64,000 nucleotides of DNA from Paenibacillus sp. SC116 (GCF_024733555.1 NZ_JANIOF010000001.1:1574856-1638855), one strand, 5' to 3'. Positions 28,401 to 38,100 are shown, numbered from the stretch's first letter. The notes: generated by a model from the sequence alone, not told the origin. Program-made: numbers and translations.

Positions 28401-29182
28401 CATACCGCTTGGAACACCGTACTTAGCGTCACCTTATGCATCCGCGCCAACTGGACCATGCTGTCGGTCAATATCTCGTCAACTGTGAAAGATACCTCTT
28501 TTAAGTCGAACTTTTCTTCAGTTAAGTTCCCGATCTTGCGACCTGGAAGGGTCGTTTCTTCTTCGATGCAGCCAACATAGTTTCTCCAGTAGTCCAGCGC
28601 CTCTTCTTGGCTTTGCTCGCCAAGCCACTGTATATATTTACTGTAGGGATATACAGGACCAAGCTGGATAGGAAGTGATTGCTTAAGCGCTTGATAGACT
28701 TCAAAGAACTCCGTGGCTATAATGCCAAGACACCAACCATCCATAATAATATGGGGAAAGCTCCACACCAACTTAAACCGTTCATCTTCCCATTCAATTA
28801 CGGTTAAACGGATAAGTCCATCTGCTTCCAAATCAAAATGATTTCTCCGATCATTTCTTTTAAAAGCTTCAAAACGCTCTAGCTTCTCTTCTTCAGATAG
28901 ACCTCGAAAATCTTCGTAATAAAACTGTGTCTCCTGATCGGAGAGAACGACCTGTAAAGGTCGTTCTTCATCCTTATAAACAAACACTGTACGAAACACA
29001 TCATATCGTTTAACCAGCATCTCCAAACTACGCCGCAGCAAATCCACTTCTAATCTCTCATCTACCACTACTACATTTTGTTGAAAATAAGCATCAGAGT
29101 CTGGTTCCAACATGTGATGATAGAGCATTCCCTCTTGCATTGGCGCCAACGGATATAAATTCTGTATCTGTACTTGACTCAA
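13445..29182 (-). CDS. Non-ribosomal peptide synthetase: Ser, D-Ser, Leu, Val modules, no thioesterase
   Basis: A 5245-residue synthetase. It starts with TTG, because an in-frame stop lies just upstream. Domain order with approximate residues: D-accepting condensation (1-440; motif PHIIMDG), Ser adenylation (470-990), carrier (Ser 1035); L-accepting condensation (1090-1520), Ser adenylation (1540-2050), carrier, epimerisation (2155-2590); D-accepting condensation (2620-3060), Leu adenylation (3090-3560), carrier; condensation (3660-4100), Val adenylation (4120-4605), carrier (4652); then a 150-residue linker and a terminal condensation/epimerisation-like domain (4830-5245). Pockets read by alignment to GrsA are DVWHFSLIDK twice (Ser), DAWFLGNVVK (Leu) and DAFWLGGTFK (Val). 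The terminal domain has SHMIFDYMSS and FNYVGE. No GxSxG thioesterase follows. It should extend the tripeptidyl intermediate of the upstream protein. The release mode is unknown. Confidence 0.93.
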   Translation of the reverse strand: MSQVQIQNLYPLAPMQEGMLYHHMLEPDSDAYFQQNVVVVDERLEVDLLRRSLEMLVKRYDVFRTVFVYKDEERPLQVVLSDQETQFYYEDFRGLSEEEKLERFEAFKRNDRRNHFDLEADGLIRLTVIEWEDERFKLVWSFPHIIMDGWCLGIIATEFFEVYQALKQSLPIQLGPVYPYSKYIQWLGEQSQEEALDYWRNYVGCIEEETTLPGRKIGNLTEEKFDLKEVSFTVDEILTDSMVQLARMHKVTLSTVFQAVWGLLLQKYNGSRDIVFGTVVSGRPDEVVGVEDMVGLFINTIPVKVDAVEGDTFAAILSRVQSAFIDSNRYSYMSLADIQAGSMLKQKLIQHIIVFENYPISDEIMGKEGEEESRLVNITGFEGFEQTNYDFDVLIAPGRTLEISFRYNAARYEADMVRRMSTHLIELIQQVVLHPELAVDRYEIVAEEERKLITNMFNNTAAEYPDQTTIVGQFEQVVAAMPEQVAVVFDDAQLTYQELNLRTNQAARRLQQLGVEPDQIVAVMMERSVEMPIALLAILKAGGAYLPIDPTLPEERIRYMLQDSGANVIVTQQRFEYSLRQLLARGDQEGALANEELTSLNSDISLVIADQGELYQGDSSNLPLAAESEHLAYVIYTSGTTGNPKGVMIEHRSLVNRLHWMQKQYPIGAADVILQKTPYNFDVSVWEQFWWAIQGATVVFLQPDGEKDPGQIVEAIARHHVTTMHFVPSMLSVFLEYMKTQQEAGLGKLESLRHVFASGEALNVEVAERFNSLLYRGGMTKLINLYGPTEATIDVSYFDCSTGDSLQLVPIGRPIDNTELFVVSNSGTLQPIGVPGELCIAGVQLARGYLNRSELTAEKFVPIPFRADERMYRTGDLARWLPDGNIEYLGRIDHQVKIRGYRIELGEIEAVLRAHSSVKEAVVLDRQDAHGEKYLCAYVVAHPANLPDVSELREHLIRKLPSYMVPMHYVFLDTIPLTANGKMDRRALPTPEGGVQAAAEYVAPRNVFEVQLVRIWQEVLGIHRVGVTDNFFDIGGHSLRATTLIVKIHKDMNWSLSLRDIFQFPTIAQLADLITGREKQAHVSIPVIEESDYYAVSSAQKRLFILNQIEGAELNYNMPGAMSVAGTLDVERLKEAFRTLIDRHDTLRTSFEIVNGEPVQRVHAKVDFAMEFTKAEGAIEDNIREFVRPFEFHQPPLMRAAVIEMEQDQHILLFDMHHIISDGVSLDVLTHELFSLYRDDVLPPLRIQYKDYAAWQLDDLQTEQRKQQESFWLDVFQGEIPVLNMPTDFVRPAIQRFEGDSIEFVIGKQRSERLRQLAAHTGSTLYMVLLAAYTALLHKYTGQEDVIVGTPIAGRPHADLERLIGMFVNTLALRTRPSGDKTFYDYVMEIKEHALEAYENQDYPFEELVEKLNVRRDLGRQPLFDTMFVLQNTEETSLSMEGVHWKPYPTGHTVAKFDLIFQANEQGEDLVCSFDFATSLYTPESMQRMSQHLLQLIDVILDNPQAKLSSVDMITPEERIQIIEVFNDTAAEYPDQTTIVGQFEHVVATMPEQVAVVFDDAQLTYQELNLRTNQAARRLQQLGVQPDQIVAVMMERSAEMSIALLSILKAGGAYLPIDPALPEERIRYMLQDSGANVIVTQQRFEHSLHQLLARGDQEGALANEELTSLNSDISLVIADQGELYQGDSSNLPLAAESEHLAYVIYTSGTTGNPKGVMIEHCSLVNRLHWMQKQYPIGAADVILQKTPYNFDVSVWEQFWWAIQGATVVFLQPGGEKDPGQIVEAIARHHVTTMHFVPSMLSVFLEYIKTQQEAGLGKLESLRHVFASGEALNVEVAERFNSLLYRGGMTKLINLYGPTEATIDVSYFDCSTGEQLQILPIGRPIDNTELFVVSNSGTLQPIGVPGELCIAGVQLARGYLNRPELSVEKFVPIPFRSHERMYRTGDLARWLPNGNIEYLGRIDHQVKIRGYRIELGEVETQLLNVEAVREAVVIPRADEAGQLLLCAYFAADTQLTAADLRSSLVQQLPTYMIPSFFVQLDHIPLTSNGKVDRKALSLVEGNFASGTEYVAPRTLLEQLLTSVWQAVLGVEAIGIQDNFFELGGDSIKSIQVSSRLHQAGYKLEMKHMFKNATIAELSQYVQPLGIIADQGEVKGQAELTPIQHWFFEQHFTDQHHFNQAVMLYREQRFEEAALRKALRKIAEHHDGLRMVFRRTEQGYMAWNRGIDEGELYHFEMVDFKGAEDCSQAIADKASEIQGSIELTNGPLMKIILFRCVDGDHLLIAIHHLAVDGVSWRILFEDLATGYEQAVKGQDIQLPNKTNSFQLWAEQLSAYANSSAMKNERKYWSSICNIDVPSLPRDFNSEPALLRDIHNVSVKWTQEETEKLLKHAHRAYNTDMNDLLLTALGIAIHDWSGVKSVLLNLEGHGREEILADIDINRTVGWFTSQYPVVLDMDAVGDLSFLIKSVKENLHQIPSKGIGYGIVKYLSDQAEDIGCTVEPEISFNYLGQFDQDLNQNELTFSSYSSGAAMSQNMTSPYVLEINGMVVDGALEFTFSYSHKQYHMETIEKLAGLFRSKLQAIIAHCAAQERTERTPSDFLITDMSLQELEQLTKDTAHLGPIENVYPLTPMQKGMQFHTMMEPNSGAYFEQMTFTIEGNLNVDLFEKSLEQLTQRHDVLRTNFYAGWNGQAIQVVFQNSRIRFCYEDLRTVDEHGRQHHFDKLVVADRVKGFDLSQDELMRMSVVRTGETTYQFIWSFHHILMDGWCLFIVANEVFSIYEAILQNKEPALGKAWPYRQYFEWLAQQDSEAAGQYWANYLAGYEHQTLIPQAKTGVKAEEYAAQKVVGSLGKELTQRIQRAAKNQQVTVNTLIQTAWGILLQAYNDTDDVVFGNVVSGRPAEIPGIETMLGLFINTIPVRIRCEESSTVAEVMRKVQDQAIASQAYESYPLYEIQAMSNQKQGLIDHIIVFENYPVDQNAVDVESDSRDKLDISNIEVVEQTNYDLNLIVVPDEEIVLRMEYNASIYDQASIEQIKNHLIHIMDQIATNPHASVKELELITKEEEYQLLEVFNNSTVSYAASIGEKTIQQLFEEQVDRIPNRVAIVHHGNEITYRQLNEQANRLARTLRAEGVEDNQLVCIMAERSPELIIGILATLKAGGAYVPIDPEYPLERVHYMLQDSGANVLLLHEHWSERVVFDGKKLELENVNHYHEDDSNLIPVNLSDDLAYVIYTSGTTGRPKGVMVEHRSLVNLCNWHQKEYSVSHSDRSTLYAGVGFDASAWEIFPYLLVGASIYVVDSEIRLDPFQLNEFMNRNQISISFLPTQLCEHFMELDNRSLRVLLTGGDRLQRYKPKQYELYNNYGPTENTVVATFCKVDGAGGTIPIGKPIDNCQVYILNSQHQLQPIGVTGELYIAGIGLARGYWNQPELTEERFLANPFVADERMYRTGDLARWLPDGSIVYAGRSDHQVKIRGFRIELGEIEAQLLQHHGVKDSVVIVHELRGEKILCAYYSVSEGEEIRVTALKEQLAAVLPAYMMPLAFMELPQLPLTTNGKIDRKALPLPELGENEEDYAALDGVVEERLAYLWKELLGVERVGAEHNFFEIGGHSLHASVLLSRINKEFNVALPLRVLFEAPTLRDQAERIQKAAPARFKPLEPVEKRALYPITSSQKRLLIINDLQPGNTTYNVPSVLEINDTITPDTIEYTLNKLIERHEVFRTSFELSAEQYYQRVHDHVPFELTRSDLGAGKTIGEERVVLEDKMKAFVRPFDLTVAPLLRAELVSIGDKKYLLLDMHHTIADGVSSEIMTAEFQAICKGVNPAEPRIQYKDYAVWLDELTTSGAMERDERFWLQTYANDIPVLALPTDYRRPSVQSHEGAGVSVTIEEADVLERIHQVATETGTTVFMVLLSVYQVLLHRYTGQDDIIIGTPVAGRSHADVQRTLGMFVNTLALRGKPESSKSFNQVLMELKDHMLQAFDHQMYPFEELLDKLKLQRDVSRHPLFDTLFTLRSSVVSQSESDDRMPFKAYDLDTNISKFDLSLFAEEHDQSLRLEMEYATKLFRNETVERMLEHYVCILKSALANINQPIDSLTLLADKEFAQIIAEFNQTRTDYPQQATIHGLFEEQAIRTPDHIAICEADTVLTYQQLNEQAACWAHQLIALGVDREEPIGLMTGRSAAAVIGMLGILKAGCSYLPIDPTYPDERIQFMLEDGGVKLLLAEAQERMQSIAYSGTILKLTDVPSASAVSTLPTATAKQLAYVMYTSGSTGKPKGVMVEHRNVVRLVQNTNYVSFEEHDRILLTGNIVFDACTFEIWGALLNGLQLHIVPEQVILDSEQLEAVIRTHEITTMWLTSPLFNQHAQHRPHMFAPLRQLLVGGDVLSPGHIRNVKQQCPELNIINGYGPTENTTFSCCFLIEEEYSNIPIGSPIANSTVYIMNSQHQLQPVGVPGEIGVGGDGVARGYLNQEQLTEDKFIPNPFVLDERLYLTGDLGRWLPDGTIEYLGRIDHQVKIRGYRIELGEIEKQLLDHEEVNEALVIAVGNEDRQSYLCAYVASDTNLSAVELKTYLGSQLPDYMVPVRYVMLERMPLTANGKIDRRALPTPEAAQIVQQQYEAPRNEIERELVALWQEVLEVERIGIHDNFFELGGHSLKAIQIVSGMRMLGVSLNLNQLFQEQSISKLSRILPEIKQVEASKQVVAVTSAEAEQLLLEHTGRVCRFVVEEHRTSAPSSGRELVRLDIQAAAISDQERDQLIEFITARVHQSLHPHRIQALDESAAAIEHQEVMCEGSGTDDSIMIAERLGKLASEQLASMYQSIVREPIAGTQPLAGIQRYHLLHPDFSGTVLDLDRYIRTDMLSEAIRLLMDKHDLLRCTLSTAADVPQWVVRETPQKIVIPVVDLSPYPSALSEEVLMKLSSMWLYEPYDTEAGLPLYRVFLVKLNLRENVLVLPFSHMIFDYMSSDLIGRELLQLYEHLERGTSLPTVEYRSYHEYSAQLSRGPQGMNEQQLLEKMNLHQYADNADTVAQMLARKEIGKPTKFSWTLEWENDQKPTAELMWQVAYCELIQICSTYFGVDQVPVWVTHFGRHYEQATFYNMIGEFIDQIPILACSSDDPESLVAAVKERMDMAVQHNINVMSLMYDDQLAQQYAEASELLRKSLEGMPVIFNYVGESVLGELGQVIEHAQHHDTEFNDRVIMFTARTSGEQLNLSLVLPFVEQFEWMEQLIKFHARPLGPILKHEVQNG
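23380..24600. repeat. Ser adenylation-domain repeat, copy 1 (module 5)
   Basis: This segment is nearly identical base for base to 26587-27807. The offset of 3207 bases equals exactly one module (1069 codons). It covers almost the whole Ser adenylation domain, including the substrate pocket. The flanking condensation domains differ. Recent duplication or gene conversion is the likely cause. Confidence 0.85.
26587..27807. repeat. Ser adenylation-domain repeat, copy 2 (module 4)
   Basis: Partner of the repeat at 23380-24600, encoding the Ser adenylation domain of the first module of the 5245-residue synthetase. Differences are scattered single bases, most of them silent. Confidence 0.85.
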
Positions 29183-29199
29183 TTGAGATCATCAACCTT

Positions 29200-32100
29200 T
29201 CAATTTTGGCCTTTTGATCTTGACTTCTTTATCTTGTTTTGCAATTGATCAGACAGCGATTGGAAATGCTCAAGTGACAGTTGATTGTAAGTAAAGTCGG
29301 TTGGGCTCTGCTCTGTCTCTTGCTTTGCGCAGCAATGTTCAATAATGGAAAGCAGATGCTTATGGAACAAAGCTACAAAGCGCTCAGCTGTCTCCGACTC
29401 ATATTGTAGAACGCTATAGCTGAAAGTCATGTGTAGTGTACCGTCTACAACCCATCCGTTAATGTCCCATAGGTGCGAACGATCCAAGTTAGGACTAATC
29501 TCTTGACCTGTTGGCATGACTGAGTTACTGAATTGGCTGTTCTCAGCTGTTTCACCGTCCATTTGGCCCAAATAATTAAAGATGATTTCCGGTTGAAGGC
29601 GCCAATTTCTTGTCAGCTCCGACGGCCTTTCATGCTCTGGCAAATGGTCTGTAATATATTTCAGAATGCTGTAACCGACCCCTTTATTAGGAACCCGGCG
29701 CAATTCATCCTTCGTTGATTTGAGCACGTAAGGAAGATCTTTTGCATTGGTTATATCCAGTTTCACAGGATAAATGGATGTGAACCAGCCAACCGTTCTA
29801 GATACGTCGATTTCTTTAAGAATATCCTCACGACCATGTCCCTCAAGGCTGACCCATACCTCCTGATGACCCGTCCATTCATGAACAGCCAGACCTAGCG
29901 AAGCAAGGAGTAGATCATTCACATCTGTCGAATAGGCGCGATACGATTGCTTTAGAAGCATCTCCGTCTGTTCAGCAGTGAGTGTGATCGTTGCCTCACG
30001 GCTATCCTTCTCATACGTTAACGTTACGTCACTATCTTGCGGCAGAGGGTTCACAACTGTTTCTGCAGGGCTGTTCCAATAATTGATCTCACCTCGCAAC
30101 TTAGTGCTCTTCGCGTATTCTTTTAGCCGCAGTGCCCACTCTCGATATGAATCCGTCTTCGCAGGCAGCTCCATCGTTTCCAACGGAATACCTTGAACCG
30201 CTTGTACATACAGATCTGCGAGATCCTCGAGCAAGATACGCCAAGATACGCCGTCCACAACGAGATGATGAATAGCGATGAGCAAATGATCGCCAGCCAT
30301 CGTTTTAAATAATGCCACTCTCATGAGCGGACCAGACGCAAGATTCATCGCTCCCTGTATATGGTTCGCTTCAAGCTTTATATCTTCCTCAAGCTTCTCC
30401 TGCGGTCGATCAACCCAATTGTACGTAGCAAAGTGGAAATGTACGATATCTGCACGATTCATTGCTGTAGTAGATTCCACCCCATGATTGCGAGCTAGCA
30501 TCTGGCCATCCGACTGCTCTATATAGGTCATACGCAGCGCATCATGATGCATAATCAGCTTGTCCAACGACTTCCTGAGTGCTGCTTCGTCCAATCGAGC
30601 ATTGCTGAACATCATGACCGATTGATTGTAATGATGCCTATCCATGCTTGTCCGTTCGAAAAACCTGCGTTGGATCGGGGTCAGTTCCATATCACCACGT
30701 ACAGGGCCCTGATCGATCACACGACCAACGGTCTTAATATATTTACTTAACAGCTTGATCTGTGGGAATTGGAATAAATCTTTCAATTCCATCTTATATC
30801 CACGTCCATTTAAACGTGCTCCAATTTGGAGTGCTTTGATGGAATCTCCGCCCAGCTCGAAGAAATTCTGCTCTGTACCTACCTGTCTGATGCCAAGTAC
30901 ATCTTGCCATAAATCTGCAAGCAGCTCCTCCATTTCCGTCTCAGGCGCAGTAATAGTCTCATTCGTACCTACGTCTCCAACTGGTACCGGAAGCTCGCGG
31001 CGGTTGACTTTTCCATTTGAACTGAGTGGCATTCGCTCTATTATCATGAAGCGAGCAGGAACCATATAGTCTGGAAGTTTCACAATTAGATGAGTCCGCA
31101 TGTCAGCTATGGACGGAGCCGAATCAGCATTCACTGTTACGTATGCGCATAAATACCTCTGTCCATGTGAATCCTTCTGATCAATAACGACAGTTTCCTT
31201 TATATCAGGATGGCTTCTTAGTGCCGCCTCAACTTCCCCAAGTTCTATGCGATAACCTCGAATTTTCACTTGGTGATCCATTCGTCCAAGATATTCTATT
31301 TTCCCATCTGACATCCATCGTACGAGGTCACCAGTACGGTACATCCGCTCATCGGGACGGAACGGAATAGGCACAAACTTCTCTTGCGTCAATTCAGGAC
31401 GGTTCAAATAACCGCGGGATAACTGCACACCAACAACACATAATTCACCGGGAACACCAATTGGCTGCTGCATACCACCCGCACCGATCACATACAGTTC
31501 TGTATTGCCAACAGGGTTACCGATTGGCATTCTCTCGAGCTGCTCGCAAGCTGGGATATTATAATAAGTGACATCAATCGTTGCTTCAGTCGGTCCATAC
31601 AGATTGGTCATCCTCGTAAGACCACCGCGAGATAACAATGTATTAAACCGCTCCGCTAGCTTGATGTTCATCGCCTCTCCGCTGACAAATAATTGCTTCA
31701 AGCTTGCAAGCTTATCTAATACCGTACTCTGCCTCGCTTCCACATAATCAAGGAATGCGCTCAACATAGATGGTACAAAGTGCATCGATGTTACACCGTG
31801 CCGCACGACAGCCTCCACCATCTGATCGGGTTCTTTCTCTCCACCAGGCTCTAGGTAAACGACCTTCGCTCCCTGTATTGCCCACCAGAACTGCTCCCTA
31901 ACAGACACATCGAACGTATACGGAGACTTCTGCAAAATAACGTCAGACTCTCCGATCGGGAAATTCAACTGCATCCAGTGCAAAAAGTTGGCTAACGAAC
32001 GATGCTCGATCATAACGCCTTTCGGATTGCCAGTTGTGCCTGATGTGTAGAGAACATAGACTAAATTTTCTGGTCGTGCTGCAAGCGGTAGATTGCAGCC

Positions 32101-35100
32101 TTCTCCCTGATACAACTGTTCATCGTCAACATTCATAATCGTTAGGTTAGACTTTGTCTCTGTATCACTCGTGATAGCACTTTCCAGCTTCGACTTGAAT
32201 CGTTGCTGTGTCAGAACAACTTTCGCACTACAATCTTTCAACAAGAACTGAATTCGTTCCTCTGGTGTAGCGGGATCAATCGGAAGATACGCTCCGCCCG
32301 CTTTCAGAATTGCAAATAATGTGACAGCCATCTTCTCCGAACGATCAAGCACAATTGGCACAATCTGATCCGGTCCCACGCCGAGCTGCTGTAATCGACG
32401 TGCTGCTTGGTTCGCTTGGAAGTTCAGCTCTCTGAAGGTCAACTGTGTGTCACCGTAGATTACAGCAATCCGCTCAGGCGTCTGTTCCACTTGCGACTCG
32501 AACTGCTCCACAATTGTTGCCTCTGGATATACAGCGGCTGTGTTATTGAATACCTCAGAGATTTGCTTACTCTCCTGATCAGTAATTATCGCGATATCAG
32601 CCAATTTGATTTGCTGCTGTTCCACGACTGCCTCTAATATACGGATCCAATGGCGAGCCAGCCTTTGTACCGTGGCCTGCTCGTACAGCTTCGAACAATA
32701 TTCAAAGCTAACGAGAAGCTTATCGCCAATCTCTTCAACATTTAGCGAAAGATCAAATTTGGAGATACCCTCGGCAAATTCGAACGGAGTGAAGGTAACT
32801 CCCTCCATCTCAATCTGGTTCATACCGGTATTTTGCAGCACAAACATCGTATCAAACAACGGATTGCGGCTTGCATCACGACGAAGATGAAGAAGTTCAA
32901 GCAGTTCCTCAAACGGATAATCCTGATTTTCAAAGGCCAGTAATGAACGATCTTTGACCTCGGCAAGGAAATCAGCGAACGTCTTGTCACCCTCTGGGTA
33001 ATTGCGCAGAGCAAGCGTATTAACGAACATTCCAATCAACTGCTGAAGGTCCGCATGTGGTCTTCCCGCAACAGGTGTTCCGACGATAATATCTTCTTGT
33101 CCTGAGTATTTTTGCAATAGTACATTGTAGGACGCAAGCAGCACCATGAATAGCGTCGTCTCAGTTTCTTTACACAGCTTGTACAGTTTCCGCAAGAGAT
33201 CCGGTTGCACTTCGAAGCTAATTTGTCCCCCCTCGAAGCTCTGCACATTCGGCCGTGAGAAGTCAGTAGGCATGTTAAGGATCGGAACTTCATCACGGAA
33301 TTGGTCCAACCAGAACTTTTCCTGTCGCTGCATTTGCTCTTGTCGCAGGAACTGGTTATGCCACACCGCATAATCCTTGTATTGAATACGCAATTCAGGC
33401 AATATCTCGCCTGCATACAATCGGCTTAGTTCATCCACGAACACTTCAACTGACATTCCATCCGTGATGATATGGTGCATGTCGATAAGTAGGATGTGTT
33501 TTTGTGGTGAAAGTTTTACTATCTCTGACCTCAGAAGCGGAGCCGAGTTCAAATCAAACGACCTAACAAATGGATGAATGACCTGCTCATACAACAACTC
33601 TTCATTCTCCGTGCTCGCTAACAGATGCGCATCCATAACTGCAGCAGCAACTTCCGCTTCCTCCAGCTGACGTGAAATAAGGTTGAACTCTACTTTGCGA
33701 TGCACACGCTGCACTGGCTCTCCTTCGTGCATTTCGAAAGAGGTACGGAATGATTCGTGTCGGGCAACCATCTTTTGAAGTGCCCGCTCAAGCTTACGCT
33801 TATTAATCGGACCCTCCATAACTAAAGCAGCACACATGTTATAGGCCGTGCTTGTTGTATCCAACTGATGAATGACGTACAACCGCTTTTGAGCTGAAGA
33901 CACAGGATATACTTGCTTTTCCGGAACGGGCTCAATCGTTGCATATACGCCCTTCTCAGCCTGCTGGATAAGCTCCGCCAGCTGACGAATCGTTGGCTGG
34001 GCAAATACTTCGCGCAGCGTCAACGATGTCTGAAATTGCTTCGCGATATGATTCAGCAGCAGCATCGCTTTTAAGGAATGACCACCCAGTTCAAAGAAAT
34101 GATCGTCGATGCCAACTTGAGATACACCCAGGACCTCCTGCCACAATTTCGCAAGAACCGCTTCCGTCACATTACTTGGCGCGACATAGAGAGACGACGC
34201 CCCTAACTCTTCACCAGGCTCAGGCAGCGCTTTTCGATCAATTTTTCCATTTGGTGTAAGTGGGATTTCATCCAGTTGCACATACTGTGCAGGCACCATA
34301 AAGTCAGGCAGCTGCTTAGCAAGCTCTTTGCGGATGATAGCTGTTTGCAACGGCTCTTCTCCGGCAGCAACGATATATGCACACAAATATTTTTGGCCAC
34401 GGCCATCCGTTAGAGCAGTCACCACTACTTCATCAACTTCAATTAACTGAAGGATTTGTGACTCAATTTCACCAAGTTCGATCCGATACCCACGTATTTT
34501 CACCTGGTGGTCCATCCGGCCAATAAAATCTACATTTCCGTCCACATCCCAACGTGCAAGATCTCCGGTTCGATACAAGTGCTCACCCGGAATGAATGGG
34601 TTCATAATAAATTTCTCTTCATTTAATTCAGGGCGATTTAAATACCCTCTTGAGACACCAGGTCCGCCAATGCACAATTCCCCTGCAATGCCAACAGGCA
34701 CTGGGTTTAACATCGAATCGACGATATAGAATCTACCATTCAGAGTCGCCTTACCGATAGGCACGTTTCCAGATTGCGGAAGCTTGTCTAGCGATTCATC
34801 GTATACACTTGTGTCGATAGCAGCTTCAGTGACGCCATAACTATTGATAATGCGCATAGTTGAACCGAACTGCTGTTGTAAAATGCGATAATCACGCACA
34901 CTGCAAGCATCGGAGCTTGTTATAAGCAGCTTCATTGAAGGCAGCTCAAGCCCACTTGCAGCAATATGGTTCATAAACGGTATAATGAGCGCCGGGGTGG
35001 ATTCAAATAGAGTTATCTCGTACTCCAAAATCCAGTCATACAGGCGAGCAGGGTCAACGCGGTCATCTTTAGGACAAATCACCATCGTGCCGCCATTAAA

Positions 35101-38100
35101 TAATGCTCGTGCTATATCGCCGATAGATACATCGAAGGAAAAACTGGCTAACTGGAGCAATCGTACCGGAAATTCATTCAAGCGATATTCCCTCCGGTAG
35201 CCATATGCCGTATTAACTAGACTTCGATGCTCAATCATAACTCCTTTCGGGCGTCCTGTTGTACCAGATGTATAAATGACATATGCCAAATCATGACCTT
35301 CATTTCGCATTGGTAGAGCAGAATCGTCGCAATCATAGACATTTTCATCGTCGATGAAAATAATTGAAGTAGAAGTCTCACTCGTCTGCGTCATAAAAGC
35401 AAAGTGATCAGCAAGCCATGACTGAGAAAGCAATACCTTTGCACCACTGTCTTGGAGCATAAATTCAATTCGATCCTCAGGATAATCCGGATCAATCGGC
35501 ACGTAAGCTCCACCAGTTTTCCAAACGGCAAGGATAGCGACTACCATCTCTGCTGAACGTTCAGCCAATATACCAACAAGCGATTCTCGTCCAATACCAG
35601 CAGCCATTAGTGTTCTCGCCAATCGATTCGCAGCACTATCAAGTTCACGATAAGTGAGCTTGGTTTCTTTATATACAACAGCTATATGTTCAGGCGTTTT
35701 CGCTGCCTGTGCTTCAATGAACGGATGAAACGGAACGTTGATGGTCTCCGTTTCTTGGTACATGTCGAACTCTTCAAGCAATTGGACTTGTTCTTCCTTC
35801 GTTAGCAAATTCAACTCTGCCAATAACTTGTCTGGATTCGCAGCTACCTGCATAAGGACCGTTTGCAGATGACCTTCTATTCGCTCAATGCTCTGTTCAG
35901 AATAGACGTTCCGATTGTATGAGAGTGTGATTCGGAGACATGTTCCTATCTCGACGTTTACATTGAAATCATAATTGGTCTGTTCTGATACACTAGCATC
36001 CGTAATCGTAAAGCCTAAATCAGAACTCACCGAGTCACCTATTTCCTGAAGCGGGTAGTTCTCAAAGACAACAATATGATCAAACAACCGCTGTTTTAAT
36101 GAAGATTCGGCTTGAATATCCGCTAACGGACAATAATCATATTGCTGAGACTGTAGCGATTCTTGCTGCACATTTTTCATCAGTTCCGCGAAAGTACTCG
36201 ATCTGGACAGCTTTACACGCAAAGGTACCGTATTAATAAACAAGCCAACCATATTTTCTACACTAGAAATTTCTGTCGGACGGCCAGACACAACATTTCC
36301 AAATACGACATCGTCAACTTGATTGTATCGACTCAATATCAGTCCCCATGCAGTCAAGAACAAATTACTCAAGGTGACCATATAACGATCCGCCGCTGCC
36401 TTCAATTGAGCAGTCTCTCGCTCACCCAATGCAAAGCTCCGTTCTTCATAACGGTAGCCTGCCTCTGGCAAACTTCGTCCAAAAGGTACACTCGACTGCT
36501 GAGCATATCCGTCAAGATAGGAACGCCAATAACTCATTCCCTCATCGATTGGCTGCTTCTCCAGCCATTGTAAGTATTTGCTGTACGGTATTGCCTCTCG
36601 GATCTCAATAGGTTGACCGTTATTTAGAGCACGGTAATGACTTAACCACTCGTCCATAACAATGCCAACACACCAACCATCCATTAAAATATGGTGATAG
36701 CTCCATACGATGTGATACGTGTCTTTCCCTGTACGCAGTACTGCCAACCTCATCAAATTATCGCTTAACAGGTCAAAACCCTTCTCATGATCTTCCGCTT
36801 CATAGCGTTCGATATATGCGGTGCGCTCCGTGGTGTCCAGACTACTTATATCCTCGTAATAATAAGGAATGTTACGTTGTTTGAAGACGACTTGAATCGT
36901 GTCATTGTTGAATTCTGTCACGAAACTCGTCCGCAAAACTTCGTGTCTCGCCACCAGATAGTCAAAGCTGCGAACAAATGTATCTGGATAGAATCCTCCC
37001 GTCACATCCAGCTTCAACTGTTCGATGTAGAATCCGGATTGGGGATTCATTAGGTAGTGGAAGAACATCCCTTTCTGCATAGGAGCTAATGCATAGGCGT
37101 TCTCCAGTTCACCAAGATGTGCTGTTTGTGCTTCCAATTGCTCCAGATCTTCTAGGGACAATCCATGCAATGAAATGTCACTTGGCGTAAGCTTTGGTTG
37201 TTCTTTGCTTGAGCAATGCAAGAGAACATCCTGCAAGCTATTGTTTAATTTAGCGGAAAGTCGTTCAATGGATTCGCGATGATACTGCCGTGAGTTGTAC
37301 GCGATCGTGAACGTCAAGCATCCGCCTGTAATCATGCCATTCATATCCAAAGAAAACTCAACTAACGCGTTATCACTGACCGTTCGTCCCGCAGCGAAGC
37401 GAGACTCAGCTAAACCACTTCCTTCATAATCCTGATCAAATTGACCTAAGTAGTTAAAGCTGATCTCCGGTTCAGGTGCAAAGTCTAACTGTTCGGCTCG
37501 ACTTGCTGCATATCGCCAAATACCATAACCGATTCCTTTATTAGGAATGGCACGCAAGTTTTCTTTCACCTCTATGATGTATCGACCAAGTTCCATGTCG
37601 CTTCCCGCTTCAAGCACTACGGGATACATACTTGTAAACCAGCCAATGGTACGTGTGATATCCAAATCTGGAATGATGTCTTCCCGACCGTGTCCTTCAA
37701 GATTGATTCGGATACGATCTACAGAGGACCATGAAGTTACCGCACGGCCCAGAGCAGCCAATAGCAAATCGTTGACTTCCGTTTTGTAGGCACGATGTGC
37801 ATGTGTTAGTAACTGATCTGTCTCCTTTTTCGACCAAGTAACAGTCATAAGCTCGGTATCACGTTCTAGCAAATGCTCGCATTCCATATCCTTAGGCAGT
37901 GGATGAATTTCCTTTGATTCAATGGCTTGCCAGTATGCAACTTCCTCACTTGTCATACCACAGTCAGCATAGGCAGCAAGCTGCTCCGCCCACAACTGGA
38001 ACGAATCAGATTTGTGCGGTAAACGGATCGGATTGAGACTCAATGCTTGATCATAGGCTGTTGCTACATCCTCGAAAATAATGCGCCAAGATACGCCATC

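Noticed and set aside
13910-29140. Many plus-strand frames of 60-145 codons inside the 5245-residue synthetase
   Set aside because: All lie opposite a continuous, motif-rich coding frame and lack binding sites or family motifs.
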